NCBI GenBank assembly: GCA_027487675.1
Contig: JAIYDD010000270.1
Coordinates: 1-64,000, forward strand
Direction of reading: 5' to 3'
Length of the DNA: 64,000 nt
Source: Acetobacteraceae bacterium
GTDB lineage: Bacteria; Pseudomonadota; Alphaproteobacteria; Acetobacterales; Acetobacteraceae
Below, one piece after another: positions 26,710-34,254 of this stretch. The translations under genes and the position numbers were made by a program. Within the stretch, counting starts at the first letter, position 1. Each line of letters starts with the position of its first letter. The notes beneath the pieces were generated by a model. The model did no database searches, was not told where the DNA came from, and was given only the letters and a program-made list of their open reading frames with translations.

Positions 26710-29700
26710 AGCGCCGCGCCAGCCATTCGCCGAGATCGTCGAGCAGCAGGTAGATCGCCGGCACCACCACCAGGCTGAGCAGGGTGGAGGTGACGAGCCC
26801 GCCGATCACCACCAGCGCCATCGGCGCGCGGAATTCCGCATCCGCCCCGAGGCCGGCGGCGATGTGCGCCATGCCCGCGGTCATCGCGATGGTGGTCATC
26901 ACGATCGGCCGCGCCCGCTTGCGCGCCGCCTGTTCGAGCGCGGCCATCCGATCCAGGCCCGCGCGCCGCGCCTCGATCGCGTATTCCACCAGCAGGATCG
27001 AGTTCTTGGCGACGATGCCCATCAGCATCAGCACGCCGATCACCGCCGAGATGCCGAGCGCCTTCTGCGCCAGCAGCAGCGCCATCAGCGCGCCGCCCAG
27101 CGAAAGCGGCAGCGCCGACATGATGGTCAGCGGCTGCAGCACGCCGCCGAACAGCAGCACCAGCACCAGGTAGACGAGGCCGATGCCGGTCGCGAGCGCG
27201 ACGACGAAGCTGGAGAACAGCTCGCCCATCACCTCGGCATCGCCGGCCGGGCGTTCGCGCACGCCGGCGGGCAGGTTGCGCATGGCCGACAGCTGCGCGA
27301 CCAGCCGCGTCGCGTCGCCGAGCGCCGTGCCGTTCAGCTCCGCCTCCACCGTCGCCTTGCGCACGCGGTCCAGCCGGTCGATCTGCGCCGGCCCCGCGCC
27401 GTGGCGGATCTCGGCCACCGTGCCGAGCGGCACGGCAAGCCCGCCGCGCCCTTCGACGCGCAGCGCCCGCAGCGCATCCAGCTCGCCGCGCGCATCCTGC
27501 GCCAGCATCACGCGGATCGGGATCTGCCGGTCGGGCAGGTTGAAGCGCGCCAGGTTCTGGTCGACATCGCCGGTCGTGGCGATGCGCGCCGTGCTGGCGA
27601 GCGCGGCGGAGGAGACGCCGAGCTCCGCCGCCCGCGCGCCCATCGGCACGATCTGCAGCTCCGGCCGGACGAGGGAGGCGGTGGAGCGCACCCCCGCGAA
27701 CTGCGGGATGGCGCGCATCTGCCGCTCCAGCTCCGCCACCGCCCCGGCCAGCGCCGCCTGGTCTTCCGAGACCAGGGTGACGGCGAATTTCGCGCCGGAC
27801 TGGCCATCGGCGCCGAAGCGCAGCAGCACGCCGGGGATGCGTTCCAGCTCCGGCCGTACCGCCGCCTCGAAGCGCTGCTGGCTCAGCGCGCGTTCGTTGC
27901 GCGGCACCAGGGTGACGATCAGGCTGGCCAGCCGCGGCTCGCCTTCCCGCGTGGTGCTGCCGAGCGCCGGGCCGCCGCCGCCGGTGGTGCGCGTGCCGAG
28001 CGAGGCGAAGACCGAGACGACCTCCGGCCGCGCCTTCAGGATGCGGGTGGCCTGCTGCACCACCGCTTCCGTCTCGGCCAGCGTCGCACCCGGCGCCAGC
28101 TCGATCGCCAGCGAGGAGCGGCCGCGGTCGGCGGCGGGGACGAAATCCTGCGGGATCATCGGCACCAGCGCGACGGAGGCAGCGAAGAAGGCGCCGGCAC
28201 CCGCCAGCGTGATCCAGCGGTGGCGCATGCACCAGCCCAGCAGGCCGAGATAGCGCCGGCCGACCGGGCCATCCCCCACTTCCTGCGAGCCGGCATGCGG
28301 CCGCGCCTTCAGCAGCCAGGCCCCCATCAGCGGCGTCAGCAGCCGCGCGACCACCAGCGAGAAGAACACCGCCACCGCGACGGTCAGCCCGAACTGGCGG
28401 AAGAACTGGCCGGGGATGCCGGGCATGAAGGCGACGGGGACGAAGACCGCCAGGATCGTCGCCGTCGTCGCCACCACCGCCAGCCCGATCTCGGCCGAGG
28501 CGTCGAGCGCGGCCTTGAAGGCATCGCCATCGCCGCGTTCGCGCAGGTGCCGGACGATGTTCTCGATCTCGACGATCGCATCGTCCACCAGCACGCCGAC
28601 CACCAGCGTCAGCCCGAGCAGCGTGACGTTGTTGAGCGAGAAGCCCATCCACTGCATCGCGAAGAAGGTCGGGATCAGCGACAGCGGCATGGCGAGCGAG
28701 GCGATGGCGGTGGCCCGCCAGTCGCGCAGGAAGGCCCAGACCACCAGCACGGCGAGCGCCGCGCCGACCAGCAGCGCCTCGATCGCGCCATGGTAGCTGG
28801 CCTGCACGAAGCCGACGGTCGATGCCACGCGCGTGATCTGCACGCCCGGATGCGCGGCGACCAGCGCATCCACCTGGCGCTGCACGCCGGCGGCGACCGA
28901 GACCTCGGAGCTGTCGCGGGTGCGCTGCACCTCGAAGGCGACGACGGGCCGGCCATCGAGGCGCGCGCCGCTGCGCACCTCGGCGGTCGCATCCGTCACC
29001 TCCGCCAGGTCGGCCAGCCGGGCGCTGCGGCCGCCGGGCAGGATGATCGGGCGCTCGCGCAGCGCGTCCACGCTGGTGGCCGAGCCCAGCGTGCGGATCG
29101 CCTGCTCGGCCTCGCCCAGATTGCCGCGGCCGCCGGGCAGGTTGACGTTCAGCGCGCGCAGCTGGTCGTTGACCTGCGCGGCGGTGATGCCGAGCGCCAG
29201 CAGCCGGTCGGGGCGCAGCGCCACGCGGATCTCCCGCTGCACGCCACCGATGCGGTTGATCTGCGCGACGCCGCGGACCGAGAGCAGCGCGCGCGCCACC
29301 GTGTCCTCGACGAACCAGGACAGCTCCTCCTCCGCCATGCGCGGCGCGGCGACGGTGTAGGTCAGGATCGCGCCGCCGGTGGCTTCCACCCGGGTGACGA
29401 CGGGTTCGCGGATGCCGGCGGGCAGGTCGGGGCGGGTCTGGGCGACCTTGTCGCGCACGTCGTTGGCGGCGCGGTCGATGTTGCGGCCGATCTCGAACTC
29501 GATGGCGGTGGTCGACGCGCCGTCCACCACGATGGAGGTGGTGCGCTTGACGCCGCCGAGGCCGGAGACCGCGTCCTCGATCCGCCGGGTCACCTGCGTC
29601 TCCAGCTCGGACGGCGCGGCGCCGGGCTGCGCCACGGTGACGATGACGGCGGGCAGGTCGATGTCGGGGGTGGTGTTGACGCGCAGCTGCGGGAAGGCGA

Positions 29701-29809
29701 GCAGCCCGGCGGCGGTCAGCACGACGAACAGCACCAGCGTCGCGACCGGGTTGCGGATCGCCCAGGCGGAGACGTTGCGGTGGTCGGCGGAGGAAAGTGT
29801 CTGGACCAT
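26672..29809 (-). CDS. RND efflux permease, HAE1 type (first system)
   Basis: This 1045-residue inner-membrane pump has twelve membrane segments and two large periplasmic domains. The proton-relay Asp pair is in LVVGVLVDDAIVEIENIV and the TM10 Lys is present in MGIVAKNSILLVEYA, so it should be active. It would form a tripartite pump with the MFP encoded 13 bp upstream; an outer-membrane TolC-type partner is not in the window. ATG 29809 was chosen over longer starts that overlap the MFP gene. Substrates are probably organic toxins or antibiotics, inferred from the HAE1 family and the adjacent TetR gene. Confidence 0.92.
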   Translation of the reverse strand: MVQTLSSADHRNVSAWAIRNPVATLVLFVVLTAAGLLAFPQLRVNTTPDIDLPAVIVTVAQPGAAPSELETQVTRRIEDAVSGLGGVKRTTSIVVDGASTTAIEFEIGRNIDRAANDVRDKVAQTRPDLPAGIREPVVTRVEATGGAILTYTVAAPRMAEEELSWFVEDTVARALLSVRGVAQINRIGGVQREIRVALRPDRLLALGITAAQVNDQLRALNVNLPGGRGNLGEAEQAIRTLGSATSVDALRERPIILPGGRSARLADLAEVTDATAEVRSGARLDGRPVVAFEVQRTRDSSEVSVAAGVQRQVDALVAAHPGVQITRVASTVGFVQASYHGAIEALLVGAALAVLVVWAFLRDWRATAIASLAMPLSLIPTFFAMQWMGFSLNNVTLLGLTLVVGVLVDDAIVEIENIVRHLRERGDGDAFKAALDASAEIGLAVVATTATILAVFVPVAFMPGIPGQFFRQFGLTVAVAVFFSLVVARLLTPLMGAWLLKARPHAGSQEVGDGPVGRRYLGLLGWCMRHRWITLAGAGAFFAASVALVPMIPQDFVPAADRGRSSLAIELAPGATLAETEAVVQQATRILKARPEVVSVFASLGTRTTGGGGPALGSTTREGEPRLASLIVTLVPRNERALSQQRFEAAVRPELERIPGVLLRFGADGQSGAKFAVTLVSEDQAALAGAVAELERQMRAIPQFAGVRSTASLVRPELQIVPMGARAAELGVSSAALASTARIATTGDVDQNLARFNLPDRQIPIRVMLAQDARGELDALRALRVEGRGGLAVPLGTVAEIRHGAGPAQIDRLDRVRKATVEAELNGTALGDATRLVAQLSAMRNLPAGVRERPAGDAEVMGELFSSFVVALATGIGLVYLVLVLLFGGVLQPLTIMSALPLSLGGALMALLLAQKALGISAVIGVLMLMGIVAKNSILLVEYAIEARRAGLDRMAALEQAARKRARPIVMTTIAMTAGMAHIAAGLGADAEFRAPMALVVIGGLVTSTLLSLVVVPAIYLLLDDLGEWLARRFSRAGRARPAAA

Positions 29810-29822
29810 GCGCGCCGCCCGC

Positions 29823-31010
29823 TCAGCGCGCGGCCACGGGGGCGGGTGCGACGCGCACGCGGTCGCCATCGGCCAGGAAGCCGCCGCCCGAGACCACCAC
29901 CTGCTCGCCGGCCGCGAGCCCCTGCGTCACCTCCACCACGCCGTCCTGGCGGCGGCCGGCGGCGACGGGGCGCAGCGCGACGCGGTCGCCCTGCACCACC
30001 AGCACGGCCGGGCGGCCTTCGCGGAACAGCAGCGCCGATTGCGGCACGGTCAGCGCCGCCGCGTCCCCGGCCTGGATCTCGGCGCGGGCGAACATGCCAG
30101 GGCGCAGCCCGGCGCCGGGCGGCAGCGCGACATGCACGATGCCGAGCCGCGTCTCGGCCGAGACGATGGGCGCGATGGCGCGCACCTCGCCCAGGATGGC
30201 GCGCTCGCCATGGATCACGCGGACCGGCTGGCCGGGCCGGATCGCGGCCAGATCGAGCTCCGGCACGCGGGCGTCCAGCTCCACCCTGCCGTCGCGGATG
30301 ATGCGCAGCATCTCCTGCCCCGGCTGGGTGACGCCGCCGGGCAGCGCGACGCGGCGCGAGACGATGCCATCCGCCGGCGCCAGGATGCGCGCCTGGGCGA
30401 GGCGCGCCGCGGCCTCGTCGCGGCGGGACTGGGCGGAGGCGAGGCGCGCCTCGGCCTGGGCGGCCGTCGCCTCCCGCTGTTCCAGGGTCTGGCGCGGCAT
30501 GCTCTGGGTGCGGGCGAGGTCCACGGCGCGGGCGAGGTCCTGGCGGGCGATGCGCAGCGCCGCCTCGGCCTCGGCGATCGCGGCCTCGGCCTGGCCGAGC
30601 TGCGCGGCGAGCAGCGCATCCTCCATCCGCACCAGCGGCTGGCCGGCGGAGACGCGGCTGCCTTCGTCGACCAGCACCTCGATCACGCGCAGGCCGCCGG
30701 CCTCGGCGCCGATCACGAGTTCCTGCCAGGCGACGACCGAGCCGTCGCCGGCGATGCGGCGGGCCATCGGGCGCGGCGTGGCGGGGGCGGTGGCGACGGT
30801 CAGCGCGACCGGCGGCGGGGGCGGGGCGGGCGCGGTGGCGGCCGGCGGTGCGGGCGCGCCGGGCAGGCCGGATGCGATCTCGCCGCGCATCAGCCAGCCG
30901 GCGCCGGCCAGCGCCAGCGCGACCGCGACGGGCAGCACCCAGCGCCGCCGCCGGGGCGGCGCGGCGGCGGCCCCCACGGGGCGGGGCGGCGGCATCGGGT
31001 GGTCGGGCAT
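29823..31010 (-). CDS. RND efflux periplasmic adaptor (MFP/HlyD family, first system)
   Basis: This 395-residue protein is anchored by an N-terminal membrane segment (about 24-42) rather than a lipid. It then has a Pro/Ala linker, a lipoyl half (GLRVIEVLVDEGSRVSAGQPL), an alpha-helical hairpin (about 135-215), the second lipoyl half (ILAPADGIVSRR) and beta-barrel/MP domains. This is the AcrA/MexA adaptor plan. It is first in the operon MFP-RND and is transcribed divergently from a TetR gene across a 212-bp region holding two operator-like palindromes. Confidence 0.9.
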   Translation of the reverse strand: MPDHPMPPPRPVGAAAAPPRRRRWVLPVAVALALAGAGWLMRGEIASGLPGAPAPPAATAPAPPPPPVALTVATAPATPRPMARRIAGDGSVVAWQELVIGAEAGGLRVIEVLVDEGSRVSAGQPLVRMEDALLAAQLGQAEAAIAEAEAALRIARQDLARAVDLARTQSMPRQTLEQREATAAQAEARLASAQSRRDEAAARLAQARILAPADGIVSRRVALPGGVTQPGQEMLRIIRDGRVELDARVPELDLAAIRPGQPVRVIHGERAILGEVRAIAPIVSAETRLGIVHVALPPGAGLRPGMFARAEIQAGDAAALTVPQSALLFREGRPAVLVVQGDRVALRPVAAGRRQDGVVEVTQGLAAGEQVVVSGGGFLADGDRVRVAPAPVAAR

Positions 31011-31122
31011 GCGTGCTGGCGGCCTTCCTCGTGGCGTGCCGGGCGGCGTCCGGTCGGATGGGGCGCATCCGACCCGGCATGGCCCTCTGGTTGCGGCCCT
31101 GGGCGGCGGGCCAGGGACTTGT

Positions 31123-31144
31123 CTATCGACCAGCCGGTCAATAG
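31123..31144. promoter_or_regulatory. TetR-type operator 1
   Basis: CTATCGACC(AGCC)GGTCAATAG is a 22-bp near-perfect palindrome with one mismatch. It shares the GACC-N4-GGTC core with the second site at 31163-31180, and the centres are 38 bp apart. Both lie between the divergent MFP-RND operon and the TetR gene, the normal place for autoregulated TetR control. Confidence 0.65.
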
Positions 31145-31162
31145 CTAAAAGGATGTGGCTTC

Positions 31163-31180
31163 GTTGACCGGGCGGTCAAC
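31163..31180. promoter_or_regulatory. TetR-type operator 2
   Basis: GTTGACCGGGCGGTCAAC is a perfect palindrome (7-bp arms, 4-bp centre) with the same GACC-N4-GGTC core as site 1. It lies about 43 bases before the preferred TetR start, so binding would block the TetR promoter, while site 1 is closer to the efflux operon. Confidence 0.7.
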
Positions 31181-31222
31181 AGGCTTCCGTGCAACGACGT
31201 GAAACGGCGGAGGGAGAGGCGC

Positions 31223-31891
31223 TTGGCGGCTGGGCCCGGGCAGGGCGCGGGGGTGGCGCGGCGCCGGCTGGGCGCGGCGGAGCGCATGCCGCAGATCCTG
31301 GACGCGGCGCTGGCCGAATTCGCCGAGCGCGGCTATGGCGGCGCGAGCATGGCCGGGGCGGCGGCCCGGGCCGGCATCGCCAAGGGGCTGATCTACCACT
31401 ACTTTCCCGGCAAGTCGGAGCTGTTCAAGGCGGTGGTGCGGTCCTTCGTGCAGCCCGCCTTCGCGGAAGCCGAGCGGCTGCTGGCCGGCTTCCCCGGCAG
31501 CCGGGCGGAGCTGCTGCGGCAGATGATCGGGCGCGGGCATGGGCATCTGGCGGCGGCGCGGCGGGAGATCCTGCTGTTCCGCCTGCTGCTGGCCGAGGCG
31601 CACCGCTTCCCCGAACTGGCCGCCTTCTACCGCGACGAGGTGCTGGCCCGCGAGATCGCGCTGGTGCGGGCGGTGCTGCGCGCCGGCGTGGCCAGCGGCG
31701 AGTTCCGGCCGGAGGCGGCCGAGGACCCGGGCATGGCGGCGGTGCTGATGGCGCCGATCGGCATGGCGGCGGTGTGGCGCATGATGCTGGGCGAAGACCT
31801 GCCGGCGGAGGCGGTGGGCGCGGAGCTGGCGGCGATGCGGGAGGCGCACCTGGCGCTGGCCCTGCGCGGGCTGCTGCGGCAGCCGGGCTGA
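31223..31891 (+). CDS. TetR/AcrR family regulator of the first RND system
   Basis: This 222-residue protein has an N-terminal HTH (ILDAALAEFAERGYGGASMA, then AGIAKGLIYHYFPGKSELF) and a C-terminal ligand-binding helix bundle with a TetR_C-like pattern (LLFRLLLAEAHRFPELAAFY). I prefer TTG 31223 as the start because GGAGGG lies eight bases upstream; GTG 31199 would add eight residues. It is divergent from the MFP-RND operon and probably represses both directions through the two palindromes at 31123 and 31163, with release by a pump substrate. Repression is inferred from the family. Confidence 0.85.
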   Translation: MAAGPGQGAGVARRRLGAAERMPQILDAALAEFAERGYGGASMAGAAARAGIAKGLIYHYFPGKSELFKAVVRSFVQPAFAEAERLLAGFPGSRAELLRQMIGRGHGHLAAARREILLFRLLLAEAHRFPELAAFYRDEVLAREIALVRAVLRAGVASGEFRPEAAEDPGMAAVLMAPIGMAAVWRMMLGEDLPAEAVGAELAAMREAHLALALRGLLRQPG

Positions 31892-32012
31892 CGCGCCCCG
31901 ATCGGCCGCGCGCCGCCCGGCCCGGCGGTCCGCACCGGGGCGGCGCAGACGCGACGCGCCCCGATGGCCGGCGCGCCGCCCGGCCGGGCGGTCCGCATCG
32001 GGGCGGCGGGGA
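31891..32012. repeat. Tandem direct repeat, about 63-bp period, two copies
   Basis: Copy 1 begins at 31891 and copy 2 at 31954, both starting ACGCGCCCCGAT. Each copy is itself palindromic: in copy 2 CGCCCCGATG (31957-31966) pairs perfectly with CATCGGGGCG (31996-32005). The first base is the last base of the TetR stop codon. It may serve as a double terminator between the TetR gene and the convergent small gene at 32028. Confidence 0.6.
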
Positions 32013-32027
32013 TGCAGCGCCGGTTCC

Positions 32028-32330
32028 TCAGCCAGGCGCCGGCGGGTCGGCGCGGAAGGCGATGGCGTTGCGCAGCGCATGGGCCAGCGCTTCCATCCGC
32101 CGCTCGAAACCCTGCGCCGCGTCGGGGCGGCCGAGCGCCTCGGCGCCGACCACGCCGCGCAGCACGGCGCCTTCGAGAGCGCGGGCCATCTCCTCCATCG
32201 CGGCGATCGCGGCCGGAGTGCCGCCGCCGGCGACGGCGGCGCGCAGCACCGCCAGCTCCCCGAAGGCCGCCGCCAGCGCGGTTTCCAGCGCGACGATCTC
32301 GCCGCGCAGCTGTTCGATCTCATCGGCCAT
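32028..32330 (-). CDS. Hypothetical coiled-coil protein, 100 residues
   Basis: I do not recognise this protein. It starts MADEIEQLRGEIVALETALAA, a strongly heptad-like helix, and is Ala/Glu/Arg-rich throughout with no Cys and no membrane segment. It is probably a small cytoplasmic helical protein that oligomerises. It is encoded on the minus strand, 60 bases downstream of another small unknown gene, so the two could be cotranscribed. Codon use is like its neighbours. Confidence 0.55.
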   Translation of the reverse strand: MADEIEQLRGEIVALETALAAAFGELAVLRAAVAGGGTPAAIAAMEEMARALEGAVLRGVVGAEALGRPDAAQGFERRMEALAHALRNAIAFRADPPAPG

Positions 32331-32390
32331 GGCGGGCTCCGGGCTCCCCCGCGCGACCCTGGCCGATCCGGGCGGGGGCGGGCAAGGCGG

Positions 32391-32660
32391 TCAGCCCGGC
32401 GGGGCAGGGTCGGTCCGGGCGCCGCCATCCGCGAGGCCGGCCCCGGGCGGGGCGCGATCGGCGGCGGCTTCGGGGGGGCGGATCTGAGCCTCCTCGGCGA
32501 CCGTCCAGCCTTGCCCGGCCAGGCGCTCGAGCAGTTCGTCATGGCGGTCGGTGCCGTGCTGGCCGAGGGAGAGGCCCGCGGCATCGGTCAGCTCGGTGCC
32601 GGCATCGCCGGTGCGCAGCACCAGGCGCTCCGCGCCGCGGGAGAGGGCTGTGTGGCGCAT
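32391..32660 (-). CDS. Hypothetical protein, 89 residues
   Basis: I do not recognise this protein. ATG 32660 has GAGGAG about six bases upstream, which supports a real gene. The N-terminal half (LSRGAERLVLRTGDAGTEL, then LLERLAGQGWTVAEEAQIR) looks folded. The C-terminal third is Pro/Ala/Asp-rich and probably disordered. It is divergent from the gene at 32758 across 97 bp. Confidence 0.5.
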   Translation of the reverse strand: MRHTALSRGAERLVLRTGDAGTELTDAAGLSLGQHGTDRHDELLERLAGQGWTVAEEAQIRPPEAAADRAPPGAGLADGGARTDPAPPG

Positions 32661-32757
32661 GCGGGGCTCCTCGGCCGGACGGCGGTGCGGGGTTGCGGCC
32701 ACGGCGCGAAGGCGGGAGTATCCTGCACGCCAGGGTTGCAATCGGGGAGGAAGCGGA

Positions 32758-33279
32758 ATGACCATCACGGCCGAGCAGATGACCGCGCTGTCGCACCACC
32801 AGAAGATCTGGGCGGGGCGCTGGAACGAGCAGATCACCGCCTGGCACGCGACGGTAGGGCCGGTGATGCAGCGCCAGCTCAACAAGATGGTGACCGACAA
32901 GGACCTGGCGCTGGTCGCCGCCCTGACCGACATCGTGCGGATCATCCGCGGCGAGGCGCCGATGTCGTCCGGCCAGGGCTACAACACCAGCACCGGCACC
33001 GGCGGGATCGGCGGCGAGAAGATCGCCACCATGACCTTCAAGGAACCGACCGGCGACGTGAATGCCAGGACGGGCGAGCCGGTCACGGTCAGCCAGACGC
33101 CGATCTGGTCCTACCGCTTTCCCTACCTGAACAAGACCCGGCTGGGGTCGAGTGCGGACGGGCTGTGGCGGCTGATCCTCGACGATGCGCGGGCGCGCGT
33201 GCTCGGCATCGTCGATTATCACGGCGCGGGGCTGAAGCCCTGGAACGGGCAGGGGATCACGAAGAACACGGCCAGCTGA
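32758..33279 (+). CDS. Hypothetical protein, 173 residues
   Basis: I do not recognise this protein. A strong ribosome-binding site (GGGGAGGAAG) precedes ATG 32758. The protein has no signal peptide or membrane segment. It contains a Gly/Thr/Ser-rich linker (SSGQGYNTSTGTGGIGG, about 80-96) between an N-terminal helical part (WAGRWNEQITAWHATVGPVM) and a C-terminal part with aromatic clusters (TPIWSYRFPYLNKTRL, VLGIVDYHG). Neighbours on both sides are also unknown. Confidence 0.6.
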   Translation: MTITAEQMTALSHHQKIWAGRWNEQITAWHATVGPVMQRQLNKMVTDKDLALVAALTDIVRIIRGEAPMSSGQGYNTSTGTGGIGGEKIATMTFKEPTGDVNARTGEPVTVSQTPIWSYRFPYLNKTRLGSSADGLWRLILDDARARVLGIVDYHGAGLKPWNGQGITKNTAS

Positions 33280-33320
33280 GGCCGGCCGCGCCGCCGCGGT
33301 CCGCGCCCGGCGCCGCGCGC

Positions 33321-34010
33321 TCAGCCCTGGTCCGCCGGGCTCTGCGCCTCGCGCCCGTGCAGCGTCTCCTCCAGCCGGTCGGCCCAGCGGGTGGGGGCGG
33401 GCGGCCGGGCCGGGCCGATGTCGCAGAGCCGGTCGAGCAGGCCGATCGCCATGTCCCAGTGCCAGGCGGCCTCGCCAGGGTCCCGGGCCTCCTGCGCGGC
33501 GCGGGCGATCAGGCGGCCGATGCTGCCGGCGGCGGCCACCGCGCGGGCGGCGCTGGCCGGTTCCTCCGGCAGCAGGCTGTCTTCCAGCATCCACACCACC
33601 TGCCGTTCCAGCCGCCGCCGCCCGAGCCGGCCGAGCATGCGCCAGACCGGGCCGGCGAAGCGGCGCGGCCCGGGGATGTCGCGGCCGGTGCCGGCGCGCG
33701 GCAGGATCCGCTCGGCCAGCGCCTGGCGCAGGATCACGATGCGCTGCGCGTCCAGCCCGTCATTGGTGCCGATGATGCGCGGCGCGAAGGGCTTCAGGCG
33801 CTGGCGCGCCTCGGCCGGCATGTTGTCGTTGATCGGGATGGCGAAGGCGCGGATCAGCGGCGAGGCGCAGGCCGGCCGGTCGGTGTGGCCTTCCGCCGCC
33901 AGGCAGGCGACCAGCGACATGACGCACATCCTCCCGGTGCTCGGCGTGCCGAGGCCGGTGACGAGCTCCACGCGGTCCAGCGCCCGCGAGAGCCGGAGAT
34001 CCTGATGCAT
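33321..34010 (-). CDS. Conserved protein of unknown function, 229 residues
   Basis: ATG 34010 has AGGGAGG about eight bases upstream. The N-terminal half contains GRMCVMSLVACLAAEGHTDR, PACASPLIRAFAI, LNDN-like INDNMP and LKPFAPRIIGTNDG. I recall a similar arrangement (CxME.VA.LAGE..SD.P.C..P.I..F...ND) in uncharacterised actinobacterial proteins, but cannot name a family. The C-terminal half is Ala/Arg-rich and helical. No signal peptide is seen. It lies downstream of, and in the same direction as, the second RND operon across a hairpin. Confidence 0.6.
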   Translation of the reverse strand: MHQDLRLSRALDRVELVTGLGTPSTGRMCVMSLVACLAAEGHTDRPACASPLIRAFAIPINDNMPAEARQRLKPFAPRIIGTNDGLDAQRIVILRQALAERILPRAGTGRDIPGPRRFAGPVWRMLGRLGRRRLERQVVWMLEDSLLPEEPASAARAVAAAGSIGRLIARAAQEARDPGEAAWHWDMAIGLLDRLCDIGPARPPAPTRWADRLEETLHGREAQSPADQG

Positions 34011-34214
34011 CCCACTAGCCTCCCTCTGCCTTGGCGGAGCGCCGGCCCCCGCGCGCTGCCGTCGCGGCGGGGGGGCGGCCGGCTCTGCGCCGGGGTGACG
34101 CGGGGAGATCGCGCGGGGGGTGGGGTTCGTTCCCGCGGAAAACGCGTGCGGGGTGCGATGCGGGCGTGCGGGCGGGCAGCGGGGCGTTCGTCCGGCGATG
34201 CCACCCCGCCGCGG

Positions 34215-34243
34215 CCCTCTCCCCCCGTCGGGGAGGGAGAGGG
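34215..34243 (-). terminator. C/G-rich hairpin after the second RND operon
   Basis: CCCTCTCCC (34215-34223) pairs with GGGAGAGGG (34235-34243), just past the RND stop codon. It belongs to the same palindrome family as 54993-55018, 55091-55117 and 62239-62262. It may terminate the TetR-MFP-RND transcript. The rest of 34011-34254 has no gene. Confidence 0.5.
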
Positions 34244-34254
34244 CGGGCGCGGGT

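Noticed and set aside
26864-30301. 1145-residue open frame opposite the first RND system
   Set aside because: It spans two genuine genes on the other strand and has low-complexity His/Arg/Gln composition.
32391-32945. 184-residue version of the small gene at 32391
   Set aside because: The extra 95 N-terminal residues are antisense to the gene at 32758; ATG 32660 with its GAGGAG site gives the credible start.
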